Of a stretch of DNA of 64,000 bases, positions 18,771-27,156 are shown piece after piece. A model generated the notes under the pieces. That model had not been told where the DNA came from and did not search any database. It was given only the letters and a program-made list of their open reading frames with translations. The DNA is from Rhodocista pekingensis. GTDB lineage: Bacteria > Pseudomonadota > Alphaproteobacteria > Azospirillales > Azospirillaceae. The translations under genes and the position numbers were made by a program. The stretch covers positions 496,001 to 560,000 of the forward strand of contig NZ_JBHTCM010000004.1 of the NCBI RefSeq assembly GCF_042665545.1. Reading direction: 5' to 3'. Every line of letters begins with the position of its first letter. Within the stretch, counting starts at the first letter, position 1.

Positions 18771-18887
18771 GTAACGCCTGCACGTGTAACGCCTGGACGA
18801 GTCCGGCGCCCGCTGGAGCGGGTCGCCCGCGGAGGCAGCCGGACAGGTGACGCCTGCGTGGCTGTGACGCCTGCATGATGTCGCCTG
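18771..18887. repeat. short direct repeats GTRACGCCTG in the nuo leader
   Basis: Four copies of the 10-base word GTRACGCCTG occur at 18771-18780, 18786-18795, 18847-18856 and 18864-18873, plus a degenerate one at 18878-18887. Start-to-start spacings are 15, 61, 17 and 14 bases. They all lie between the candidate nuo promoter (about 19.0 kb) and the nuoA start, so they would be in the 5' leader of the transcript. On the coding strand the word reads CAGGCGTYAC. Confidence 0.75.
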
Positions 18888-18995
18888 ATACGGTCGCCGG
18901 CCGCGGCCTTCGACCAAGCGGCCGTGGCGCCCCGGAGGGGCAGCCGACCCGGCTTGGCGGCCGACGCTCGGAAGGCCCCTGACGGAGCCCGCCCG

Positions 18996-19023
18996 AATAT
19001 AGGCATCACCCTGTCGCAGGCAA
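18996..19023 (-). promoter_or_regulatory. candidate sigma-70-type promoter of the nuo operon
   Basis: Reading the minus strand, TTGCCT (19023-19018) and TATATT (19001-18996) are separated by 16 bases. This is close to TTGACA-N17-TATAAT and lies in the only AT-richer stretch between tRNA-Asp and nuoA. Transcription would begin near 18990, leaving a leader of about 230 bases. This is a sequence match only. Confidence 0.5.
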
Positions 19024-19258
19024 AGGAAATTACGCCCATCCTTCCGAACAGCGAAAACCCTACTCCGAACCAGAGAATATGAGCAATTTCCGGCGTCTGC
19101 CGGGCTTTTCCCCCGCCCCGACCGCAGGATGCCAAGCCTACCTAGCGGATCAATATGACCCAATGGACGGGGCGCGGACGGAGGCCGCAGACGCGACATG
19201 ACGTCGCCCGTCCATGCGGCGGACATGACGATCGGAGACTGTCGGTCTGGGAGGGGAA

Positions 19259-19335
<77 letters not shown>

Positions 19336-19468
19336 GCAATCCTTCGCGGCCGTGCCGCGAGGTCCGCGGTGTGTAACCGAGCGCCCCGATCCTGTCAAAC
19401 GGGAAAAACAGACAGGACCGGCCCCACCCCCTGCCCCCACAGGCACCTCCGGCCACGGCGGCCGCCGG

Positions 19469-19690
19469 TCAGGCAGCGTGGGCGCGGTGCCGCAGCGCCT
19501 CCAGCCGGTCCAGCGCCACGTCCAGCCCGGGCGGAAGGCCGCGCTTCTCCACCGCGTCGGGACCGCCGAAACGGGTCAGCGACAGTTCCAGCGCATGCGC
19601 CAGCAGGTCGGCGATCTCGTACTCGTTCTGGTCCAGAGCCAGATCCAGGGCATGGAGTATCCGGTCACCCAGGCGGCGGTCGTGATCCAT
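19469..19690 (-). CDS. small hypothetical protein, 73 residues
   Basis: Not recognised. The product is highly helical in appearance, with repeated Leu/Ala spacing (RILHALDLALDQNEYEIADLLAHALEL) and no Cys, signal peptide or membrane segment. The ATG at 19690 has a good GGAGAGG ribosome site 8 bases upstream; an in-frame start at 19771 would add 27 low-complexity residues. It lies alone between two tRNA genes on the same strand. The codon pattern (strong third-position G/C) supports a real gene. Confidence 0.6.
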   Translation of the reverse strand: MDHDRRLGDRILHALDLALDQNEYEIADLLAHALELSLTRFGGPDAVEKRGLPPGLDVALDRLEALRHRAHAA

Positions 19691-19861
19691 GGTTGCCTCT
19701 CCGTCGGATGGCACACCGGACCCTGTCGGCCCGGCAGCGCGCCCATCATAGAGCCCGCCGGCCGTGGTCACAGCCGCCTTTCGCCGCAGGGTCCTGTGCG
19801 CGCGGGAGCGCGGAGGGTGGATCGAAGAGGATGGAAGAGGACTGGATCTCTGCCGGAGAGG

Positions 19862-19936
19862 TGGTGGGCGGTGAGGGATTTGAACCCCCGGCCTGCGGTG
19901 TGTAAAACCGATGCTCTACCCCTGAGCTAACCGCCC
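19862..19936 (-). tRNA. tRNA-Val (TAC)
   Basis: The minus strand gives acceptor GGGCGGT, D-arm AGCTCAGGGGTAGAGC, anticodon loop TTTACAC with TAC, and T-arm GGGTTCAAATCCC. The discriminator is A and CCA is encoded (19862-19864). Length is 75 bases. The first pair of the anticodon stem appears to be a T-C mismatch. Confidence 0.93.
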
Positions 19937-20047
19937 GCCTGCGGAGGGGCGTGACCGCCCGGCTCCGAAAAACAAAAGACGGGTACGCCGTCTGGCGCCC
20001 CGCCTGCAAGTCCCTTCTGACCGCTCTCACTCTTCAGGGGGACGGAC

Positions 20048-20097
20048 CCGGAACCAGGACCCGACCGTCGGCCGGCCGGGTCCCGCAGCGGTTCCGG
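20048..20097 (-). terminator. nested inverted repeat just after hupB
   Basis: CCGGAACC (20048-20055) pairs with GGTTCCGG (20090-20097), and inside it GGACCCG (20057-20063) pairs with CGGGTCC (20077-20083). Both stems are perfect. The structure begins 4 bases beyond the hupB stop, as a transcription terminator would, but no T-run follows on the minus strand. Confidence 0.5.
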
Positions 20098-20101
20098 ACG
20101 C

Positions 20102-20374
20102 TCAGTTCAGGACGTCCTTGAGGCCCTTGCCGGCCTTGAACTTCGGCTGCTTGCTCGCCGGAATGGAGATCTTCTCGCCGGTGCGGGGATTGCGCCCCTC
20201 CGACGCCGCGCGCTCGGCCACGCCGAACGTACCGAACCCCACCAGCCGCACCTCGTCGCCCTTCTTCAGAGCGCTGGTGATCCCATCGAATACCGCGTCG
20301 ACGGCCTTGTTGGCGTCGGCCTTGGACAGGCCCGCCGCTTCGGCGACCGCGGCAACGAGATCGTTCTTGTTCAC
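20102..20374 (-). CDS. hupB: HU family DNA-binding protein
   Basis: Histone-like nucleoid protein that bends DNA as a dimer. The 90-residue product has the MNKNDLVAAVAEAAGLSKADANKAV N-terminal helices (seen as MNKNDLVAAVAE), the VRLVGFGTFGV strand and the ERAASEGRNPRTGEKI DNA-binding arm with its conserved RNPRTG. It lies downstream of lon in the same orientation, a conserved pairing. A 142-base gap with a large hairpin suggests it also has its own transcript. Confidence 0.96.
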   Translation of the reverse strand: MNKNDLVAAVAEAAGLSKADANKAVDAVFDGITSALKKGDEVRLVGFGTFGVAERAASEGRNPRTGEKISIPASKQPKFKAGKGLKDVLN

Positions 20375-20450
20375 AGAAGGCCCCCCTTCGTCAGCAAGAG
20401 ATAAAACGACAGAAGTGCGCCCTCACAATGCCGGCGCGCGTCTGAACCAA

Positions 20451-20488
20451 GTCCCGCCGCCCCGCAATCCGAAGGGGTGCGGCGGGAC
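20451..20488 (-). terminator. hairpin between lon and hupB
   Basis: GTCCCGCCGC (20451-20460) pairs exactly with GCGGCGGGAC (20479-20488), with a further CCC/GGG pairing in the loop. It lies 28 bases after the lon stop. It could end or attenuate lon transcription before hupB; only a weak T-rich stretch follows. Confidence 0.45.
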
Positions 20489-20516
20489 CACAATTCACAC
20501 GATTTCGCGCCTCACT

Positions 20517-22925
20517 TCAATGCCGAATCACCTCTTCCCGGCCGTCCTCGGCCGGTTTGGCGGGGGCTGCGGCGACATCGTCCGGCTCCGACCATTCGAT
20601 CGCAACCGGCGCTTGCGTCAGGGCATTGGCAAGAACCTCGTCCACCGTGGAGACGGGTATGATGGTCATGCCCTTCTTGACGTTGTCCGGAATGTCCGCG
20701 AGGTCCTTCTCGTTCTCCTTCGGGATCAGCACGGTCTTGATTCCGCCGCGCAGCGCGGCGAGCAGCTTCTCCTTCAGCCCGCCGATGGGGAGCACCCGGC
20801 CGCGCAGGGTGATCTCACCCGTCATCGCCACGTCCTTGCGGACGGGAATGCCGGAGAGCACCGAGACGATCGAGGTGATCATGGCGACGCCGGCGGACGG
20901 GCCGTCCTTGGGCGTCGCCCCCTCGGGCACATGGACATGGATGTCCTTACGCTCGAACAGGGTCGGCTTGATGCCGTACTGGACGGCGCGGGACTTCACG
21001 AAGCTCTCCGCCGCCTGGACGGACTCCTTCATCACGTCGCCGAGCTTGCCGGTGGTCGTGACCTTGCCCTTGCCGCGCAGCGTGACGGATTCGATGGAGA
21101 GCAGCTCGCCGCCCACCTCCGTCCAGGCGAGACCGGTGACGACGCCGACCAGATCCTCCAGCTCCGCCTCGCCGAAGCGGTAGCGGCGGACGCCCGCGTA
21201 CTTCTCAAGGTTCTTCCGGGTGACCTGGACCTTGGCGGTCCCCTTCATCAGGATTTCCTTGATCGCCTTGCGGGCCAGGTTGGCGATCTCCCGCTCCAGG
21301 TTCCGGACGCCGGCCTCGCGGGTGTAGTAGCGGATCAGGTCGCGCAGCGCGTCGTCGGAGATGCTGAACTCGCCGGGCTTCAGCCCGTGCGTGGACACCT
21401 GCTTGTCCATCAGGTGCCGCTTGCAGATCTCGACCTTCTCATCCTCCGTGTAGCCGGCGATGCGGATGATCTCCATGCGGTCCAGCAGCGGCTGCGGCAT
21501 GCGCAGCGTGTTGGCCGTGCAGACGAACATCACGTCGGAGAGGTCGTAGTCCACCTCCAGGTAATGATCGTTGAAGGTGCTGTTCTGCTCCGGGTCCAGC
21601 ACTTCCAGCAGCGCCGACGACGGATCGCCGCGCCAGTCGGCGCCGAGTTTGTCGATCTCGTCCAGCAGGAACAGCGGATTTGACGACTTCGCCTTCTTCA
21701 TGCCCTGGACGACCTTGCCGGGCATGGAACCGATGTAGGTGCGGCGGTGGCCCCGCACCTCGGCCTCGTCACGGACGCCGCCGAGCGACATGCGGACAAA
21801 GTTGCGGCCGGTCGCCTTGGCGATGGACTTGCCGAGCGAGGTCTTGCCGACGCCGGGCGGTCCGACGAGGCAGAGGATGGGGCCGCGCACCTTGTCCATG
21901 CGCTGCTGCACGGCAAGGTATTCGAGGATGCGCTCCTTGACCTTCTCAAGACCGAAATGGTCGGTGTCGAGGATCTTCTCGGCCAGCCGGATGTCTTTCT
22001 TGATCTTGGTGCGCTTCTTCCACGGCAGCGACAGGATCCAGTCGAGATAGTTGCGCACCACCGTGGCCTCGGCCGACATCGGGCTCATGGTGCGGAGCTT
22101 CTTGACCTCGGCCAGCGCCTTCTCCCGCGCCTCCTTGGACAGGCGGGTCTTGTTGATCTTCTCCTCGATCTCCGCGACCTCGTCCTTGCCGTCCTCGGAC
22201 TCGCCAAGCTCCTTCTGGATGGCCTTGAGCTGTTCGTTCAGGTAGTACTCGCGCTGCGTCTTCTCCATCTGCCGCTTGACGCGGTTGCGGATGCGCTTCT
22301 CCACCTGGAGCACGCCGATCTCGCCTTCCATGAAGGCATAGACCCGCTCCAGCCGCTCCGAGACGGTGGCCGTCTCCAGGAGCTGCTGCTTCTCCGGAAT
22401 CTTGAGCTGGAGGTGCGAGGCGATGGTGTCCGCGAGCTTGCCGGCCTCGTCGATCTGGTTGATCGAGACCAGCACCTCGGGCGGGATCTTCTTGTTGAGC
22501 TTGATGTACTGCTCGAACTGGGAGACGACGGCGCGGGACAGCGCCTCAAGCTCCTGCGGCTCGCCCTGGTTCTCGTCGATCACCTCGGCATAGGCCTGGA
22601 AGAACTCCTCGTTCTCCTCGAACTTCACGACGCTGGCGCGGCGACCGCCTTCGACCAGCACCTTCACGGTGCCGTCGGGCAGCTTCAGGAGTTGCAGAAC
22701 GGTGCCGACCGTGCCGACGCTGAAGATGTCGGCCGGGGTCGGATCGTCCTGCGAAGCGTTCTTCTGCGTCACGAGGAGGATCTGCTTGTCGTCCTTCATG
22801 ACGTCCTCAAGGGCGCGGACCGACTTCTCGCGGCCCACGAACAGGGGAACGATCATGTGCGGAAAGACGACGATGTCTCTCAGCGGAAGCACCGGGTAGA
22901 GAGCACCACGGGGGATATCCAGCAT
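20517..22925 (-). CDS. lon: ATP-dependent Lon protease
   Basis: Cytoplasmic AAA+ serine protease that degrades misfolded and regulatory proteins, 802 residues. Order of parts: N-terminal substrate domain starting LYPVLPLRDIVVFPHM, Walker A GPPGVGKT near residue 356, Walker B FLLDEIDK, and the C-terminal protease domain with the catalytic Ser in KDGPSAGVAM (about residue 676) and Lys in GGLKEKLLAA. The ATG at 22925 is preferred because GGAAGG lies 9 bases upstream; another ATG at 22943 lacks a ribosome site. The acidic C-terminal tail is lineage-variable. Confidence 0.97.
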   Translation of the reverse strand: MLDIPRGALYPVLPLRDIVVFPHMIVPLFVGREKSVRALEDVMKDDKQILLVTQKNASQDDPTPADIFSVGTVGTVLQLLKLPDGTVKVLVEGGRRASVVKFEENEEFFQAYAEVIDENQGEPQELEALSRAVVSQFEQYIKLNKKIPPEVLVSINQIDEAGKLADTIASHLQLKIPEKQQLLETATVSERLERVYAFMEGEIGVLQVEKRIRNRVKRQMEKTQREYYLNEQLKAIQKELGESEDGKDEVAEIEEKINKTRLSKEAREKALAEVKKLRTMSPMSAEATVVRNYLDWILSLPWKKRTKIKKDIRLAEKILDTDHFGLEKVKERILEYLAVQQRMDKVRGPILCLVGPPGVGKTSLGKSIAKATGRNFVRMSLGGVRDEAEVRGHRRTYIGSMPGKVVQGMKKAKSSNPLFLLDEIDKLGADWRGDPSSALLEVLDPEQNSTFNDHYLEVDYDLSDVMFVCTANTLRMPQPLLDRMEIIRIAGYTEDEKVEICKRHLMDKQVSTHGLKPGEFSISDDALRDLIRYYTREAGVRNLEREIANLARKAIKEILMKGTAKVQVTRKNLEKYAGVRRYRFGEAELEDLVGVVTGLAWTEVGGELLSIESVTLRGKGKVTTTGKLGDVMKESVQAAESFVKSRAVQYGIKPTLFERKDIHVHVPEGATPKDGPSAGVAMITSIVSVLSGIPVRKDVAMTGEITLRGRVLPIGGLKEKLLAALRGGIKTVLIPKENEKDLADIPDNVKKGMTIIPVSTVDEVLANALTQAPVAIEWSEPDDVAAAPAKPAEDGREEVIRH

Positions 22926-23028
22926 AATGCAGAGCCTTCCCATCAGTCTTCGCCGTCAGCCCCCGTTGGGCCCGGTCCGCCGGGGCGCCCAATCCAGGCA
23001 CGCCCCTTGCGGCGACGGCTTTGCTGGT

Positions 23029-23058
23029 AACGTGGCACACGCCCCACCCCCCTTCAAG
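23029..23058 (-). promoter_or_regulatory. possible sigma-32 (RpoH)-type promoter of lon
   Basis: On the minus strand CTTGAAG (23058-23052) is followed after 16 bases by CCACGTT (23035-23029). The -35 part matches the RpoH CTTGAAA well; the -10 part matches only loosely. lon is a heat-shock gene in many bacteria, which fits, but this rests on one element. Confidence 0.3.
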
Positions 23059-23199
23059 GGCTTGAACCCGAAGGTGTAGGGTTGCGCAGGGCTTGTCACC
23101 GTCGAGCGCCCGCCTGGAACGGGCTGGCCCCACCCGGCTTCCCCGTCCGGGGCCAGGCGGACTCTCCCACCCCGCCCGGACGGGGGAGGCCGGAACGGG

Positions 23200-23231
23200 A
23201 ACGGCCGGCCCCCCGGAGGGAGCCGGCCGTT
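23200..23231 (-). terminator. hairpin downstream of clpX
   Basis: AACGGCCGGC (23200-23209) and GCCGGCCGTT (23222-23231) form a perfect 10-base stem with a 12-base loop, 57 bases beyond the clpX stop. No T-run follows on the minus strand, so intrinsic termination is uncertain. Confidence 0.45.
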
Positions 23232-23287
23232 GCCGGTTCATCGTCGGACAGCGGACCCGCCGGGAGTGGCGGGCGGCAGGCCGGGCA

Positions 23288-24553
<1,266 letters not shown>

Positions 24554-24807
24554 ATCAGCTCCGTACAGCACCGGAAGGCGAAGAGGCAGCGCCGGCCCGG
24601 CTTGGCCGTCGGCCCGCGCGCCCGGACACCCCGGTGTCCATGTCTAGGGGCCCTTCTACCCCGGAACCGCGTGCCGCGCACGAGGTTCCCGGCCCCGGGA
24701 AACCGGCGAGGCAGACCGGACGCGCCGCCCTGCCCCGCTATTGAACAACACGCAAAGCGCGGCAATCAATAACTTGTTGGCGTTCTGCCTACCGACGACG
24801 CCCCATG

Positions 24808-25437
24808 TCACGCCGCCTGACTGTTCGGAGCGCTGTTCGGACGGTTGGAGAAGACCTCGTCGATCAGCCCGAAGGCCTTCGCCTCCTCGGGGCTCATGAA
24901 CTTGTCGCGCTCCACCGCCTTCTCGATCACGTCCAGATTCTGGCCGGTGTGCCGCTGGAAGATCTCGTTCAGCCGCTGGCGCATGCGCAGGATCTCCTGC
25001 GCCTGGATCTCGATGTCCGCCGCCTGCCCCTGGGCACCGCCCGAGGGCTGGTGGATCATGATCCGGCTGTTCGGCAGCGAGTAGCGCCGGCCGGCGCCAC
25101 CGCCCGCCAGCAGGAGCGCGCCCATGCTGGCTGCCTGCCCGACGCAGATCGTCGCCACCGGGCAGCGGATGTACTGCATGGTGTCGTAGATCGCCAGGCC
25201 GGAGGTGACGTAGCCGCCCGGGGAATTGATGTAGAAGGAGATCTCCTTGTTCGGATTCTCCGCCTCCAGGAACAGGAACTGGGCGCAGACCAAGCTGGCC
25301 ACCGCGTCGTTGACGCCGCCCACCAGGAAGATGATGCGCTCCTTCAGGAGGCGCGAATAGATGTCATAGGCCCGCTCGCCACGGTTGGTCTGTTCGACCA
25401 CCATCGGCACCAGGGCGTTCATCTGCGGCTCGATCAT
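24808..25437 (-). CDS. clpP: ATP-dependent Clp protease proteolytic subunit
   Basis: Serine peptidase forming the two-ring barrel that works with ClpX or ClpA. The catalytic triad can be placed at Ser104 (QAASMGALLL), His129 (IMIHQPSGG) and Asp178 (ERDKFMSPEEA). 209 residues is normal. A modest difference is FLVGGVND where most have FLTGPVND. The start at 25437 has a GAGGGTC ribosome site; the downstream ATG codons at residues 6 and 12 are alternatives. Confidence 0.97.
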   Translation of the reverse strand: MIEPQMNALVPMVVEQTNRGERAYDIYSRLLKERIIFLVGGVNDAVASLVCAQFLFLEAENPNKEISFYINSPGGYVTSGLAIYDTMQYIRCPVATICVGQAASMGALLLAGGGAGRRYSLPNSRIMIHQPSGGAQGQAADIEIQAQEILRMRQRLNEIFQRHTGQNLDVIEKAVERDKFMSPEEAKAFGLIDEVFSNRPNSAPNSQAA

Positions 25438-25510
25438 GACCCTCGCTCTGCTCCTCGTCCGCGGCGGGCGGCCCCCGACCGGGGGCCGCGTCTGCCGGAC
25501 CGGCGGCAGC

Positions 25511-26857
25511 TTACGCTGCCGCGGTCGGCCCCTCGTCCTCCTCCGGATCCCGCATCAGGTCATCGACCGACACGGTCCGCTCCGTCAGCTTAACCTGTCC
25601 GAGGATGAAGTCGACGACCTTGTCCTCGAAGATCGGGGCGCGGAGCCCCTCGACGGCCTGCGGGTTGTTCCGGAAGAACTCGAACACCTGCCGCTCCTGC
25701 CCGGGGTAACGCTGCGCCTCGGCGACCACCGCCTGGCCCAGCTCGTCCCGCGTGACAGTGATATTGTTCCGCCGACCGACTTCGGAAAGGAGCAGACCCA
25801 GACGGACGCGGCGCTCGGCGATGGCGCGGTACTCCGCCTTCAGCCCCTCCTCGTCCTTCTCCTTGTCCTCGGGGTCGGCCTCGCCGTCCTTCAGCTCCTG
25901 TTGCAGGCGACGCCAGATCTGGTCGAACTCGATGTCCACCATGCCGGCCGGCACGGGGAAATCATGCGTCTCGGCCAGCCGGTCGAGGAGCTGGCGCTTC
26001 GCGCGCATCCGCGACATGGAGGCGTAGTCGGCCTGCATGCGCTCGCGGATGGCATCGCGCATGCCGGCGAGGTCGTCGAAGCCGAAGGACTTGGCGAAGT
26101 CCTCGTCGATCTCCGGCGCCTTCGGCACGCGGATGTCCTTCACGTCCACCTCGAACACGGCTTCCTTACCGGACAGCTCGGCGGCGTGGTAGTTCTCCGG
26201 GAAGGTCACGGTGACCGTGCGGTGCTCGCCCTTGGCGGCGCCGACGAGCTGATCCTCGAAGCCCGGGATGAAGGAGCCGGAGCCCAGCTCCAGCTCGTGG
26301 TCCTCGCCCTTCATGCCGGGCCGCTTCTCACCGTCCACGGAGCCGTCGAAGTCGATCACGACGATGTCGCCCGTCTGCGCCGGACGCTCCGCGTCCAGCG
26401 GGGCGCTGGTCTTGCGGTTGGCGGCGATGCGCTTCAGGCCGTCGTCCACCATGGCGTCGGCGACCTCGACGACCGGCTTCTCCACGGCGATGGTGGCCAT
26501 GTCGGTCGGCTCGAAGTCCGGGAGCAGCTCGACGGCCATGCTGAACTCCAGGTCGGAGCCGGCCTCGAACTTCGTCACCTCGACCTTCGGCTGGAGCGCC
26601 GGGCGGAGCTTGTGCTCCTCGACCGCCTTGGCCGAGCCGTCGTTGACCGCCTGCTCCAGCACCTCGCCCATCACAGACTGGCCGTAGCGCTGCTTCAGCA
26701 GGGCCATCGGCACCTTGCCCGGACGGAAGCCGGGGATCTTGATGGTCTTGCCGATTTCCGACAGCCGGTTCGCCACGCGGGTTTCGATCTCGTCCGCGGG
26801 AACGGTGACCTTGAATTCACGGCGGAGGCCGTCGGCGCTGGTCTCGGTGATCTGCAT
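25511..26857 (-). CDS. tig: trigger factor
   Basis: Ribosome-associated chaperone that meets nascent chains. The 448-residue protein has an N-terminal ribosome-binding domain (with the signature region FRPGKVPMALLKQRYG near residue 44), a central FKBP-type peptidyl-prolyl isomerase domain and a C-terminal helical SurA-like domain ending in an acidic tail. It heads the tig-clpP-clpX-lon-hupB series, an order shared by many proteobacteria. Confidence 0.96.
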   Translation of the reverse strand: MQITETSADGLRREFKVTVPADEIETRVANRLSEIGKTIKIPGFRPGKVPMALLKQRYGQSVMGEVLEQAVNDGSAKAVEEHKLRPALQPKVEVTKFEAGSDLEFSMAVELLPDFEPTDMATIAVEKPVVEVADAMVDDGLKRIAANRKTSAPLDAERPAQTGDIVVIDFDGSVDGEKRPGMKGEDHELELGSGSFIPGFEDQLVGAAKGEHRTVTVTFPENYHAAELSGKEAVFEVDVKDIRVPKAPEIDEDFAKSFGFDDLAGMRDAIRERMQADYASMSRMRAKRQLLDRLAETHDFPVPAGMVDIEFDQIWRRLQQELKDGEADPEDKEKDEEGLKAEYRAIAERRVRLGLLLSEVGRRNNITVTRDELGQAVVAEAQRYPGQERQVFEFFRNNPQAVEGLRAPIFEDKVVDFILGQVKLTERTVSVDDLMRDPEEDEGPTAAA

Positions 26858-26955
26858 GGGACGGAATGCCTGTCTTCTTTCTGGCTCGCCTCAGCCGCCG
26901 AGCGCGGCCGGTGGCTCCCCGCGCGTCGGGGCGCGGTGGGTTGCGGTCTCATCTC

Positions 26956-27040
26956 TGGTGCGGGCGGAGGGACTTGAACCCACACGTCTTTCGACACTGG
27001 AACCTAAATCCAGCGCGTCTACCAGTTCCGCCACGCCCGC
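26956..27040 (-). tRNA. tRNA-Leu (TAG)
   Basis: The minus strand gives a class II tRNA: acceptor GCGGGCG/CGCCCGC, anticodon loop TTTAGGT with TAG, a long variable arm (TGTCGAAAGACGT) and T-loop GGGTTCAAGTC. The discriminator is A and CCA is encoded (26956-26958). Length is 85 bases. Confidence 0.96.
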
Positions 27041-27156
27041 GCCGATACGGAAGGGGCGCGCGGAAACGCCCGTCCCCTTTCGGGCCGGATGGGTCTATAG
27101 CACCCGATCCGGCCCGTAAACAGGAATTTCTCGGCTCAGGCCGCGGCCCGCGGCGA

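Larger units (their letters stand above)
18759..19258. other. 500-base intergenic region upstream of nuoA
   Basis: No credible gene is seen. It holds the direct repeats next to nuoA, a Gly/Arg-coding-looking GC-rich middle without a convincing start, and an AT-richer part at 18990-19100 with the candidate nuo promoter. The remainder to tRNA-Asp shows nothing recognisable. Confidence 0.6.
22926..23287. other. 362-base region between lon and clpX
   Basis: No gene is seen. It holds, from the clpX end, a strong hairpin (23200-23231), then GC-rich sequence, and nearer lon the candidate heat-shock promoter (23029-23058). Confidence 0.6.
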
